This document shows positions 1 through 6,404 of a stretch of DNA of 7,931 nucleotides, in pieces; position 1 is the first letter of the stretch; every line of letters begins with the position of its first letter. The position numbers were made by a program, and so were the translations under genes. Source of the DNA: Bacteroidales bacterium UBA6248 (GTDB lineage Bacteria > Bacteroidota > Bacteroidia > Bacteroidales > Lentimicrobiaceae); the NCBI GenBank assembly GCA_002441345.1, contig DJVU01000047.1, positions 34,986 to 42,916 on the forward strand, in the 5' to 3' direction. Below the pieces are notes generated by a model. That model searched no databases, had not been told where the DNA came from, and saw only the letters and a program-made list of their open reading frames with translations.

Positions 1-421
1 CCCAGTTCTCTTCGAGGGCAGTTGCATAAGTAGCCCATGTGTCTGCGAGAACAGGCTCGTTGTTTCCCCATACGGAATTGCCGTCGATGACCAGGTCAGA
101 GAAACCATTGGTGCTTTTAACTTTCAGAATAAACTCGGTTTCGGTGTTGTAGTATTCAATGTCAACGGTTTTTGTATTGTCATTATTCGTTTTGCCACCC
201 CAGCCAACTGTTGTCTGATCGGTTTTAGAATAATAGATGCCTTCTTCGGCGATGCACTGGTCTTCGCAACCGGTGTACTCCAGGTTTGTTGTTTCGGATT
301 TCAGGCGCATGCCTGTGTTTTCAGCAGAGGCTGGTACAATCTCATCCTTTGAGCAGGAGATGAACATACTTCCCATAAGGAAAATGGAAGCCAGGAAAAT
401 CGGGGTTTGGTTTGCTTTCAT
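1..421 (-). CDS. Unrecognised lipoprotein, 3' end cut by window edge
   Basis: The frame opens at an ATG at 421-419 and stays open to the window edge, giving 140 codons without a stop. The N-terminus is a lipoprotein signal: K2, then a hydrophobic stretch at about residues 8-22 ending F-I-S-C with the lipidated cysteine at C23. Phe at -3 is not the commonest residue but the overall form fits. S-K-D-E follows C23, the kind of acidic tail that in Bacteroidota can direct lipoproteins to the cell surface. The mature part is polar and rich in Asn, Thr and aromatic residues, with a close cysteine pair (G-C-E-D-Q-C, about residues 52-56) that could form a disulfide. I recognise no domain. The start is supported by the signal peptide and an A-rich leader just upstream. 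It lies 135 bases downstream of the GNAT gene on the same strand and may or may not be cotranscribed. The coding call is firm; function is unknown. Confidence 0.85.
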   Translation of the reverse strand, partial: MKANQTPIFLASIFLMGSMFISCSKDEIVPASAENTGMRLKSETTNLEYTGCEDQCIAEEGIYYSKTDQTTVGWGGKTNNDNTKTVDIEYYNTETEFILKVKSTNGFSDLVIDGNSVWGNNEPVLADTWATYATALEENW

Positions 422-447
422 TTTTGTTTTGTTTTTGTTGGTTTAAT
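422..447 (-). promoter_or_regulatory. A-rich translation leader of the first lipoprotein
   Basis: Read on the minus strand, the bases before the ATG at 421 are almost all A and C, with no Shine-Dalgarno sequence. They include the 10-mer ACCAACAAAA (442-433). The same 10-mer recurs immediately before and overlapping the ATG of the other lipoprotein (3769-3760). Bacteroidota often start translation from A-rich leaders rather than from Shine-Dalgarno sites, so this supports the chosen start. The rest of the 135-base gap (448-556) is AT-rich. I found no convincing terminator or TAnnTTTG promoter in it. Confidence 0.4.
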
Positions 448-556
448 TGTTTTGATATTTGGTATTTAAGAATTTTTTAATTGATTTTCCATTTGTTAAC
501 AGCCTTTGGCCGGTGCTGTACGGAAAGATTTTTTCAGGAAAGTTGAAGGGAAAGCT

Positions 557-856
557 TTAGTTCAGACTGTAAACGGTGAGGTATTGCCATTCCCGGTTGA
601 TCTCAAGAAAACGGATTACGGCGGGGTGGGATGGTTTGATGCGGTATCCGTTCATTACTGCATAATGCATGCTGTGCAGAATAAGGTCGGATGCAAGCCC
701 CGTACCTCTGAGCGACTCCGGGACGTATGCGTTGTGAAGGTCGAGAACCGAATTTGTAATCCGGTAGGAAAGGAAGGACTCCAGACCGTCGCGAAGAATG
801 ATGAAATTTTCGCCGGTATTAATAATAAGGTCCTTTAAAATCAAACTGTTCGGCAT
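557..856 (-). CDS. Small GNAT-family N-acetyltransferase (PF14542-like)
   Basis: This 99-residue protein resembles the single-domain GCN5-related acetyltransferases of the YjdJ/NATD1 type, which are normally about 90-110 residues. It should transfer an acetyl group from acetyl-CoA to an unknown amine and is probably cytoplasmic, as no signal or membrane segment is present. The fold can be followed in order: strands around residues 17-42, then the acetyl-CoA pyrophosphate loop V-P-E-S-L-R-G-T-G-L-A (about 45-55; key residues R50, G51, G53), a helix at about 56-69, and the C-terminal strand I-K-P-S-H-P-A-V (73-80) followed by a helix. From memory, many relatives have cysteine where this protein has H77, so catalysis may differ. 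The ATG at 856 gives the full family length. A candidate promoter lies just upstream, so it may be transcribed alone. Family assignment is good; the substrate is unknown. Confidence 0.85.
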   Translation of the reverse strand: MPNSLILKDLIINTGENFIILRDGLESFLSYRITNSVLDLHNAYVPESLRGTGLASDLILHSMHYAVMNGYRIKPSHPAVIRFLEINREWQYLTVYSLN

Positions 857-878
857 AGTGTATCGAGTTATTTTTTGG

Positions 879-908
879 TAAAATTATGGCAGTATTTTCG
901 TTTGTCAA
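879..908 (-). promoter_or_regulatory. Candidate Bacteroidota-type promoter of the GNAT gene
   Basis: On the minus strand, TTG at 908-906 is followed after 19 bases by TAATTTTA at 886-879. The Bacteroidota consensus is about TTTG at -33 and TAnnTTTG at -7 with roughly 19-21 bases between, so only the last base of the -7 box departs. The implied transcript start near 872 would leave a leader of about 16 bases before the ATG at 856. An ATACCC half-site (908-913) touches the -33 element, so a bound regulator could affect it. Confidence 0.45.
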
Positions 909-932
909 TACCCTGTACAGCAAAATGGGTAT
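908..932. promoter_or_regulatory. Inverted repeat ATACCC-N13-GGGTAT upstream of GNAT
   Basis: ATACCC at 908-913 and GGGTAT at 927-932 form perfect 6-bp arms 13 bases apart, next to or overlapping the -33 element of the candidate GNAT promoter. The same arms with the same 13-base spacing occur at 2773-2797 in front of the SLC13 gene, while the spacer sequences differ. That is what a shared dimeric regulator site would look like. Six-base arms are short and ATACCC is not rare in this window, so chance is not excluded. Confidence 0.3.
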
Positions 933-938
933 AAATAC
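924..938 (+). repeat. 15-bp direct repeat, copy 1
   Basis: AATGGGTATAAATAC is identical to 1127-1141, about 200 bases away in the same intergenic stretch. This copy is a partial version of the palindrome at 1128-1145: the left arm and centre match, but the right arm breaks off after ATAC. Confidence 0.6.
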
Positions 939-1126
939 GGAGGGCTCTGAAACAGTGATATATCGAGGTAAAATAAGTGTGTTTTTACGCCCTGTCAGAG
1001 GAATGTCGGCATAAGTCATTTATAATCAGAATACAGACGTGAAATGACCCCGGCAGCAGATATTTTCAGCTTAGGATAACTTTCGCAAAGCCGTGGTGAA
1101 TGGGCTTTTCAGGTCGTTCCGGGGGC

Positions 1127-1141
1127 AATGGGTATAAATAC
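1127..1141 (+). repeat. 15-bp direct repeat, copy 2
   Basis: AATGGGTATAAATAC, an exact match to 924-938. This copy is part of the complete 18-bp palindrome. Confidence 0.6.
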
Positions 1142-1145
1142 CCAT
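1128..1145. promoter_or_regulatory. 18-bp palindrome, operator-like
   Basis: ATGGGTAT-AA-ATACCCAT is a perfect inverted repeat with 8-bp arms and a 2-base centre. As RNA on the minus strand it could fold only as a 7-bp hairpin with a 4-base loop, and no T-run follows (the next bases are TGCCCCC). A rho-independent terminator for the SLC13 gene, whose stop lies 56 bases away, is therefore unlikely. A protein binding site fits better. It lies about 270 bases upstream of the GNAT start, rather far for direct control without looping. Confidence 0.4.
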
Positions 1146-1200
1146 GGTTATAAGTTATTTTGGATCAAAACGTTATGAATGGCGGTGCAGGACGGCTCCT

Positions 1201-2691
1201 TTATGGTTGAAGAGCCCAGAATGGCACCGATTTGTCGAACACCATTACAAACTCCATCAGCAGATAGAGAACCAGAGGCAACAGTGCCAGACTCAGGAGC
1301 TTGAGTCCCGATCCGGCTTTCACCATATCGCTCATGCTTATGCGGTTGCTTCCGAAAACCACGGTATTGGGTCCCGTTCCTGCGGGCATGATAAATACAA
1401 AGCTGCAGGCGAAGGTTGCGGGGATCATCAGAAGAAGGGGGTTCATATTTCCGGCTACGGCCAGACTTGCAAGTACGGGCAGGAATATGTTTGCCGTTGC
1501 CGTATTGGAGTTCATTTCGGTGAAAAGAAGAATGGCTGCAACCACGATGTACAGAACCAGCCAGGTGGGATATCCGCTGATGAAGGCGAGCTGCAGCCCT
1601 ATCCAGTCGGCAAGTCCGGTTACCTTGAAACTGGCGGCCATGGCATAGCCTCCGCCTACGATTACGCCGACTCCCCATGGAATCTGAACGGCATTTTTCC
1701 ATTCCAGTATTCGTTTCCCCTTTCCGTCGGGAAGCATAAACAGCAGCATTACCGCCGTCATCCCCACGGTGCTGTCGTGTACGAAGTCGCCCGCGTTAAG
1801 CAGCGAACTCCATCCGGGGATAATAAAGGTGTCGATAACGATGTTTTCCCGGAAGATCCATCCCAGGGAGGTAAAAATAAATACGGCAAGCACCCGCATT
1901 TCGCCCTTGCTCATTGGTCCCATGGTCCTGAGTTCGGCAGCTATTACCTCTCTGCTTCCGGGGATGCTGTTGCGGATTCCGAACAGTTTAACGAGGTATA
2001 TCCAGGTGAGAGGCAGGAATATCACCACCAGCGGGAATCCTATTTTAAGCCAGGCAAAGAAACTGACGGAGGGTGCTTCGGGGAACATTTTCGACAGTAT
2101 ACCCGAAAAGATCATATTGGTGGGGGATCCGATCAGGGTTGCGGTTCCGCCTATGCTGGCGGCGTAAGCAATCCCCAGCATCAGGGCAGTTCCGAAGTGG
2201 TTTGTGGCACCCGACGATTCCTCGTCTTTCAGCAGCAGCGCCATGCCGATCGGAAGCATCAGCAGAGCTGCCGTAACGTTGGCAATCCACATCGAAAGAA
2301 AAGCCGTTGCCAGCATCATGCTCATCAGAATGATCCGCCGGCTGGTGCCCAGGGCTTTGATAAGTACCAGGGCGATACGCCGGTGCAGATTCTGGGCTTC
2401 GATGCCTTTGGCGATGAAGAATCCGGAAATCATCATCAGCACGAAATCGTGCCCGTAGTTAATGGCCGTTTCTCCGGCGGGAAGTATTCGCAGAAAAGGA
2501 AACAGCGCCATTGGAAGAAATGCGGTGGCATAAACGGGAATGGCTTCGGTAATCCACCATACGGCCATCAGAATGGCAACCACTCCGGCATTTTTCCCGG
2601 CTTCCGTGAGACCTTCGGGTGCCGGAGCCATAAGTCCGGCAATGAGGAAGACCAGGCCGGCAATCATACCGGCATATTTTACATTTTTCAT
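1201..2691 (-). CDS. DASS/SLC13-family sodium:dicarboxylate or sulfate symporter
   Basis: This 496-residue inner-membrane protein has the length and pattern of the divalent-anion:Na+ symporters (SLC13, INDY type), which import succinate, malate, citrate or sulfate with sodium. Hydrophobic segments fill most of the chain. Family landmarks appear in order: W-W-I-T-E-A-I-P (45-52), A-S-I-G-G-T-A-T-L-I-G-S-P-T-N (178-192), V-G-G-G-Y-A-M (345-351), T-E-M-N-S-N-T-A-T-A-N (391-401) and M-P-A-G-T-G-P-N (435-442) followed by V-V-F-G-S. The inverted-repeat architecture normally brings an S-N-T motif from each half. The second is intact (S395-N396-T397), while the first reads A137-N138-V139, then T140. 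The start at 2691 gives a short cytoplasmic tail before TM1 and a weak AGG upstream. It is separated from the lipoprotein by a terminator, so it should have its own promoter. Family is very secure; the transported anion is not determined. Confidence 0.93.
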   Translation of the reverse strand: MKNVKYAGMIAGLVFLIAGLMAPAPEGLTEAGKNAGVVAILMAVWWITEAIPVYATAFLPMALFPFLRILPAGETAINYGHDFVLMMISGFFIAKGIEAQNLHRRIALVLIKALGTSRRIILMSMMLATAFLSMWIANVTAALLMLPIGMALLLKDEESSGATNHFGTALMLGIAYAASIGGTATLIGSPTNMIFSGILSKMFPEAPSVSFFAWLKIGFPLVVIFLPLTWIYLVKLFGIRNSIPGSREVIAAELRTMGPMSKGEMRVLAVFIFTSLGWIFRENIVIDTFIIPGWSSLLNAGDFVHDSTVGMTAVMLLFMLPDGKGKRILEWKNAVQIPWGVGVIVGGGYAMAASFKVTGLADWIGLQLAFISGYPTWLVLYIVVAAILLFTEMNSNTATANIFLPVLASLAVAGNMNPLLLMIPATFACSFVFIMPAGTGPNTVVFGSNRISMSDMVKAGSGLKLLSLALLPLVLYLLMEFVMVFDKSVPFWALQP

Positions 2692-2772
2692 GCGTACCTG
2701 TTGTTGATTTCACCGGCAGTATGGCCTGTCCGTGCAAGCTTATCCGGCTGACCTGAATAGTTGTTGCCGGGG

Positions 2773-2797
2773 ATACCCGGTTCCGGCCTCAGGGTAT
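2773..2797. promoter_or_regulatory. Inverted repeat ATACCC-N13-GGGTAT upstream of SLC13 gene
   Basis: ATACCC at 2773-2778 and GGGTAT at 2792-2797 are perfect 6-bp arms separated by 13 bases. They lie immediately downstream, in the direction of transcription, of the candidate -7 box at 2806-2799. A protein bound here would cover the transcript start and block it. Arms and spacing match the repeat at 908-932. The evidence is pattern only. Confidence 0.3.
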
Positions 2798-2798
2798 G

Positions 2799-2806
2799 CA
2801 AAGCTA
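2799..2806 (-). promoter_or_regulatory. Candidate -7 box of the SLC13 promoter
   Basis: TAGCTTTG on the minus strand matches the Bacteroidota TAnnTTTG consensus perfectly, about 108 bases before the ATG at 2691. No TTG or TTTG is present at the expected -33 distance (near 2826-2830), so the promoter would be incomplete and perhaps dependent on an activator. A promoter must exist somewhere between the terminator at 2880 and the gene, and this is the best candidate I see. Confidence 0.4.
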
Positions 2807-2834
2807 TGGTTCTGCCCTTCCGGGGACGGGGTTC

Positions 2835-2864
2835 CGGTGCAATCGTGACACCCGGTATGCACCG
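2835..2864. repeat. Inverted repeat CGGTGCA-N16-TGCACCG
   Basis: Perfect 7-bp arms at 2835-2841 and 2858-2864 lie between the upstream terminator and the candidate -7 box of the SLC13 gene. The position, near and upstream of the expected -33 region, suits an activator site. It could also be a weak hairpin in readthrough RNA. Confidence 0.35.
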
Positions 2865-2879
2865 CAAAAAGAGGTTATC

Positions 2880-2921
2880 AAAAAAAAGAAAGGCATCCGC
2901 GCTGTGGCGGATACCTTTCTT
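2880..2921 (-). terminator. Rho-independent terminator ending the esterase/permease/lipoprotein unit
   Basis: On the minus strand, 2921-2907 pairs with 2900-2886 as a 15-bp stem with one U-G wobble and a 6-base loop. The stem is followed directly by a run of T (2887-2880). It starts 72 bases after the stop codon of the lipoprotein gene. On the plus strand the wobble becomes a C-A mismatch and no comparable T-run follows, so it works mainly in the minus direction. It separates this unit from the SLC13 gene. Confidence 0.9.
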
Positions 2922-2937
2922 CCCTCCTGCAATACCT

Positions 2938-2975
2938 GCCGGTTTAAACCCGATGAAAAACGATTAAAAACCGGC
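2938..2975 (-). repeat. Stem-loop just after the lipoprotein stop codon
   Basis: GCCGGTTT (2938-2945) and AAACCGGC (2968-2975) are perfect 8-bp arms around a 22-base AT-rich loop. It lies between the stop at 2993 and the main terminator at 2921. It has no T-tract of its own. It may add 3'-end stability to the transcript. Confidence 0.5.
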
Positions 2976-2992
2976 ATGGATTTCCCTGAATA

Positions 2993-3760
2993 TTATTCGT
3001 AATACGAGAAGGTGTAGATTTCCTGCCATCCGTCACCGGAGCGGGTCATAGTGGAAACCCTGTTCTTTGCATCGAAGGTATAGGTAATTGTAGTGGTTTT
3101 CTTATTGACTTCGTCGCCGGGAGTCCAGTAATCCAGGTAGTCAACCAGTTTTTTGCTGGCTTTTCCGAAGAGTCCGCCTACGGTTTTCCAGTTTGAATCA
3201 ACGGCGTTGGTCTGCTGGATGTCGGCGGTATTGTCGCCAGTGGTAAAGGTGAAGGTTTTGTAACGGTTGATGTTGCCATCATCGCCGTAGCGGGTGTGTT
3301 TGGTTACGTTACCATTGGTAATTTCCACGTCAAATTTGTTATGGTTCTGGCCATCCCAGAACTCTTTAACAGCGACGAGGTAGCCGTTGGCATCGTACTC
3401 ATAGGAAGCATAGCTGGTTTCGTCCCAGATTTCCTTTACAACGCGTCCACTGGCATCCAGTTCGTAAACGGTGGGCCAGTCTTCCTTGGTAATGGTAAGC
3501 TTGCCGGCAACCGAATAGTCGTAGGTGATGGTATCAACGGCAACGCCTTCCCATGAATTATAGATTTTCGATACTTTGTCGTTGGCATCGTAAACAAACT
3601 CATACCCTTCAACCCCGTCTCCGTAGTTAACTCCAATAGTTTTGATTTTTGCGGGAGGTACAACTACAGGATCGTCGCCGTTGTCGTCGTCGTTGTCGCA
3701 GGCGGTGAAACTCATGGCTGCAATGGCTGCCATCGTCAGTAATGCAATGTACTTTTTCAT
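2993..3760 (-). CDS. YD-repeat, DUF4595-like surface lipoprotein
   Basis: This 255-residue protein has a type II signal: M-K-K, a hydrophobic stretch (4-19) and lipobox F-T-A-C with C21. D-N-D-D-D-N-G-D-D follows, a strongly acidic tail of the sort that sends Bacteroidota lipoproteins to the outer face of the outer membrane. A V/P-rich linker (31-37) leads into beta-rich repeats of the RHS/YD kind, with a Y-x-[YLF]-D-x-x-G-x-[VL] pattern near residues 55-66, 80-90, 99-110, 120-131 and 227-238. The chain ends in aromatic residues (F-S-Y-Y-E). It resembles the Bacteroidales lipoproteins annotated as DUF4595, for which I know no defined function. A sugar-binding or scaffold role would be a guess. 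The gene is the last of the unit, 48 bases after the permease and just before a strong terminator. The start is fixed by the signal peptide and an A-rich leader. Confidence 0.85.
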   Translation of the reverse strand: MKKYIALLTMAAIAAMSFTACDNDDDNGDDPVVVPPAKIKTIGVNYGDGVEGYEFVYDANDKVSKIYNSWEGVAVDTITYDYSVAGKLTITKEDWPTVYELDASGRVVKEIWDETSYASYEYDANGYLVAVKEFWDGQNHNKFDVEITNGNVTKHTRYGDDGNINRYKTFTFTTGDNTADIQQTNAVDSNWKTVGGLFGKASKKLVDYLDYWTPGDEVNKKTTTITYTFDAKNRVSTMTRSGDGWQEIYTFSYYE

Positions 3761-3808
3761 TTTGTTGGTTTTTGGTTGTTTGTGAATTTATTTAGTGATC
3801 AGGTTTAC

Positions 3809-4816
3809 TTATTGATTTCCGGCTACGATGATCAGTGCCAGTCCCGAGAAGAAGAAGAGGAACATCAGCAGAAGCAGCAGGTTAATGGTTTTCGTGGCTC
3901 CTTTGAATTCTTTCCAGATAAACACACCCCAGAGAGCAGCCACCATAGTTGCGCCCTGTCCGAGTGCGTAAGAGATAGCCGCACCGGCTTTACCGGCAGC
4001 TATGTAACTCAGTGCGGTACCGAGTCCCCAGATAAGTCCGCCAAGGATACCCACGGCATGGGTCGACAGTCCGCCGCTGAAGTAGGCCTTATAGCTTACG
4101 GGCTCTCCCACAAAGGGTTTCTTCATCAGGTAAGTGTTGAAGAAGAAGTTGCTGAACAGCATTCCCAGGGAGAGGATAAATACGGCAGTGTACGGGGTTA
4201 CCATACCCGGAGTGGGCGATTCGAAGTTGTTGAGGTCCATGGCAGCCGCAACAAAGCGGTAGAAGAACGACATCAGGATGCCGGCAGCAATGGCAATGTA
4301 GAGTCCCTTTTTTGCAACGCTTTTATCCCTGTTTTTGCTAATTTTGCCGTATGCTATTCCGTTGAACAGAAGGGCAAATACGATAAGTGCCACACCCGAG
4401 AAGAGCAGCACGGCATCTCCGTAAGGAGCACCGAAATAGTTGATAAATACCCCGAGTACCAGAGCCAGTCCGACCCCTACCGGGAAGGCAACGGCCATAC
4501 CTGCCAGAGAGATGGAAGCAGAGAGCAGGATGTTTGATGCGTTGAAGATGATACCGCCAAGGAATGCGCTTCCGAAATTTTTTGGGCTTACCTGCATCAG
4601 ATCCTGAATGAAGCTTCGGCCCTGTTCGCCGGTACTTCCCAGCGTTAAGCCCGTCAGCAGAGCGAGCAGGACAACGCCGATCACATAATCCCAGTAAAAT
4701 AACTCATAGCGCCAGGTTTTGGCTGCCAGTTTCTGTGTGTTGCCCCATGAGCCCCAGCACAGCATGGTGACGAAGCACAGGGCAACGGCCAGGGTGTAAC
4801 TGCTTACAATGTACAT
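3809..4816 (-). CDS. DMT-superfamily permease, ureide-permease/GRP-like
   Basis: This 335-residue integral inner-membrane protein has about ten hydrophobic segments (roughly 8-26, 43-60, 83-102, 107-128, 134-154, 171-192, 208-228, 246-270, 276-300, 311-332), the DMT layout of two five-helix halves. The N-terminal T-M-L-C-W-G-S-W-G-N-T-Q-K-L (17-30) is what I recall as the hallmark of plant ureide permeases and their bacterial relatives. The L-S-x-A-G-M-A-V-A-F-P-V-G-V-G-L segment (103-118) fits the same group. Plant members carry allantoin and other oxo-nucleobases, and the related GRP proteins carry sugars. Bacteroidota members are usually labelled only as multidrug DMT transporters. The gene starts 28 bases after the upstream esterase on the same strand, so it is probably cotranscribed and may import a product those enzymes release. 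Family is good; the substrate is unknown. Confidence 0.85.
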   Translation of the reverse strand: MYIVSSYTLAVALCFVTMLCWGSWGNTQKLAAKTWRYELFYWDYVIGVVLLALLTGLTLGSTGEQGRSFIQDLMQVSPKNFGSAFLGGIIFNASNILLSASISLAGMAVAFPVGVGLALVLGVFINYFGAPYGDAVLLFSGVALIVFALLFNGIAYGKISKNRDKSVAKKGLYIAIAAGILMSFFYRFVAAAMDLNNFESPTPGMVTPYTAVFILSLGMLFSNFFFNTYLMKKPFVGEPVSYKAYFSGGLSTHAVGILGGLIWGLGTALSYIAAGKAGAAISYALGQGATMVAALWGVFIWKEFKGATKTINLLLLLMFLFFFSGLALIIVAGNQ

Positions 4817-4844
4817 ATCGATTGTTTTAGGTGAGTTATTGTTT

Positions 4845-6401
4845 TTATTTGTGAAACCTTCGCGAAACCATTTTCAGTATTTCGGGCATACCTCCGTACA
4901 TCCATTCATATCCTCCTGAGCCTTCCCTTACCCGGTATTCGTGGGCTATCCCCAGATCGCGCAGCACCATGTGCAGCTCTCCGTTGCCTGTTACGCTATT
5001 ACCCCGGTCAGGAGCATCCACGAAGAGTGCAGCCTGACCCGTGCTCAGAATCCCGGCATCGGACCGGAGGCTTCCGGCCATTGCAGCATCCACATCCGCG
5101 CTGCTCAGCACATACGAGCCAAATGCAGGCTTCTGACGCATCGCCCGGAGAACCATCTCCGCACCTGCTCCCGTTCCTGCCAGCGCCCTGAATTTATATC
5201 CGCTGCGTATTCTCAGTTTCTTTTCGAGCAATTCCGGCATGGAGAGTGTATCCATCCCAGTATCGGTAAAGACTGCTATCATTGGAGTAACTATTCCATC
5301 TTCAATCTGTGCATTTATGATTTCAGCCAGATCCCTGGCTGCTGCTTCTTCATCCACACCCGCAAACAGAATCACCGGGTATTTCCGGTTGCCCGTTTCG
5401 TAGCCGGATGGCAGAAATGCGCGTACCGGCTTACCTGGGGTTGCCAGTGTAATAAATTGTTCCTTATTCAGTTGCTGCCTGCGAACCGGCACTTCCGGTT
5501 CCCCGGTATAGGGTGTTTCGCTGAATACGGAAGCTATGTACCGCAGCGATGGAAGCAGGGCCTGCTGCCATACCGTGAAGCTGTGTCCGCCGTCGACTAC
5601 CCTGTACTCGTGCGGAATGCCGTGTTCGTGCATAAGGATGTGCAGGGTTTCGTTGCTGCGGCAGAGTGTCTGCTCCTCATCCCCGTTTACCATGTAAATC
5701 CTGAGCAATTTCTTTTGCTCAGCACTCACAGACGGGAAAATATGGAACGGATTGTTCTGGCGGTAATAATCGGTTATGCGATTGCTTCCGCTGCTTCCTT
5801 CGCCGCCGAATAGCCGGCCCCACTGCTCATCCCAGGCGGGAGCTTCCTCTTCCATGTACTGTCCGTCGGTGCGGACCGACATACTGAGGGGTGCCGCGGA
5901 ACCAAAGATTTCAGGGTGTTTCAGATGCAGTATCAGAGCACCAAAGCCACCCATGGAGTAACCCAGCACTGCCCTCTGTTCCGGAGCCGGAAGGGTGCGG
6001 AATTCTTTATCGATATGCGGGACAAGTTCCTGTACAAACATATCCTGATAAGGGAATGTACCCTTGTAATCGTTCACGTAATAAGTGCGGAAAGCCTGTG
6101 GCATCACGAAAATCATGGGTGGCAGGGTCCCTGCCTTTTCGGCGCTGCGGAAAAACTGTTCCACCCGCCCGTACTCGAGCCAGGAGGTTTCGTCGTCGCC
6201 AAGTCCGTGCAGCAGGTATACCACCGGATACGCTTTATTTTCAGAATAATAGGAGGATGGCAGTATTACCGAATACCTTACGGGCATACCGAGTATGCTG
6301 CTTTCGAACGAAAGGCTCTCCATAACCAGCAAGGGCTGCGCCCCGCCCCGTAAACCGGTGAGGGCAAGCATCAGCAGAAGCAGTATGGCGTTTCGTTTCA
6401 T
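4845..6401 (-). CDS. Secreted putative esterase (PF00756/CE1-like) with degenerate second esterase domain
   Basis: This 518-residue protein starts with a signal peptide (K2-R3, hydrophobic 5-16, likely cleavage after about G20-A21) and should be exported. Residues about 38-295 form an esterase-D/feruloyl-esterase-type alpha/beta hydrolase: Y-P-V-V-Y-L-L-H-G-L-G-D (58-69, oxyanion side), nucleophile elbow G-Y-S-M-G-G with S149, acid D241 in N-G-D-E-E, and H273 in D-G-G-H-S-F. The triad is complete. Residues about 312-518 repeat the fold more loosely (Y-P-V-I-L-F-A-G, 341-348), but the elbow reads A-G-T-G-A-G with T410 in place of serine and no histidine follows its H-E-Y-R-V strand (487-491). 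That half is probably inactive and structural or substrate-binding. The ATG lies 3 bases after the stop of the paralogous upstream gene, which suggests translational coupling. Relatives act on acetyl, feruloyl, enterochelin or S-formylglutathione esters; signal and context favour a glycan ester. Confidence 0.88.
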   Translation of the reverse strand: MKRNAILLLLMLALTGLRGGAQPLLVMESLSFESSILGMPVRYSVILPSSYYSENKAYPVVYLLHGLGDDETSWLEYGRVEQFFRSAEKAGTLPPMIFVMPQAFRTYYVNDYKGTFPYQDMFVQELVPHIDKEFRTLPAPEQRAVLGYSMGGFGALILHLKHPEIFGSAAPLSMSVRTDGQYMEEEAPAWDEQWGRLFGGEGSSGSNRITDYYRQNNPFHIFPSVSAEQKKLLRIYMVNGDEEQTLCRSNETLHILMHEHGIPHEYRVVDGGHSFTVWQQALLPSLRYIASVFSETPYTGEPEVPVRRQQLNKEQFITLATPGKPVRAFLPSGYETGNRKYPVILFAGVDEEAAARDLAEIINAQIEDGIVTPMIAVFTDTGMDTLSMPELLEKKLRIRSGYKFRALAGTGAGAEMVLRAMRQKPAFGSYVLSSADVDAAMAGSLRSDAGILSTGQAALFVDAPDRGNSVTGNGELHMVLRDLGIAHEYRVREGSGGYEWMYGGMPEILKMVSRRFHK

Positions 6402-6404
6402 CGG

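Larger units (their letters stand above)
857..1200. other. 344-base stretch without a gene
   Basis: No supported gene lies between the GNAT start and the SLC13 stop. A 66-codon minus-strand frame at 1019-819 overlaps the GNAT start and has no recognisable features. The stretch holds the candidate GNAT promoter, a spaced inverted repeat (908-932), two copies of a 15-mer (924-938 and 1127-1141) and an 18-bp palindrome (1128-1145). I see no terminator with a T-tract after the SLC13 gene. The rest (about 943-1125) shows nothing I can name. Confidence 0.6.

Noticed and set aside
506..838. 110-codon plus-strand frame
   Set aside because: Antisense to the GNAT gene, which has clear family motifs and the normal length.
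819..1019. 66-codon minus-strand frame in front of the GNAT gene
   Set aside because: It overlaps the GNAT start by 38 bases, runs through the candidate promoter and has no similarity I recognise. Non-coding DNA is more likely.
1128..1145. Palindrome as a terminator of the SLC13 gene
   Set aside because: The hairpin would have only 7 bp and is not followed by a T-run on the minus strand.
1144..2751. 535-codon plus-strand reading frame, longer than the gene opposite it
   Set aside because: It is antisense to the SLC13 gene and encodes a His/Gln/Gly-rich chain with no domain-like pattern. The minus-strand product has all landmarks of a known transporter family, so this is a shadow frame.
3776..4537. 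253-codon plus-strand reading frame
   Set aside because: Antisense to the DMT permease, with Glu/Gln/His/Ser-rich low-complexity composition and no recognisable motif. The permease on the other strand explains the region.
4941..5813. 290-codon plus-strand reading frame across the esterase
   Set aside because: The composition, including many Cys and His, is typical of the antisense of a real gene. The esterase with its intact triad is on the other strand.
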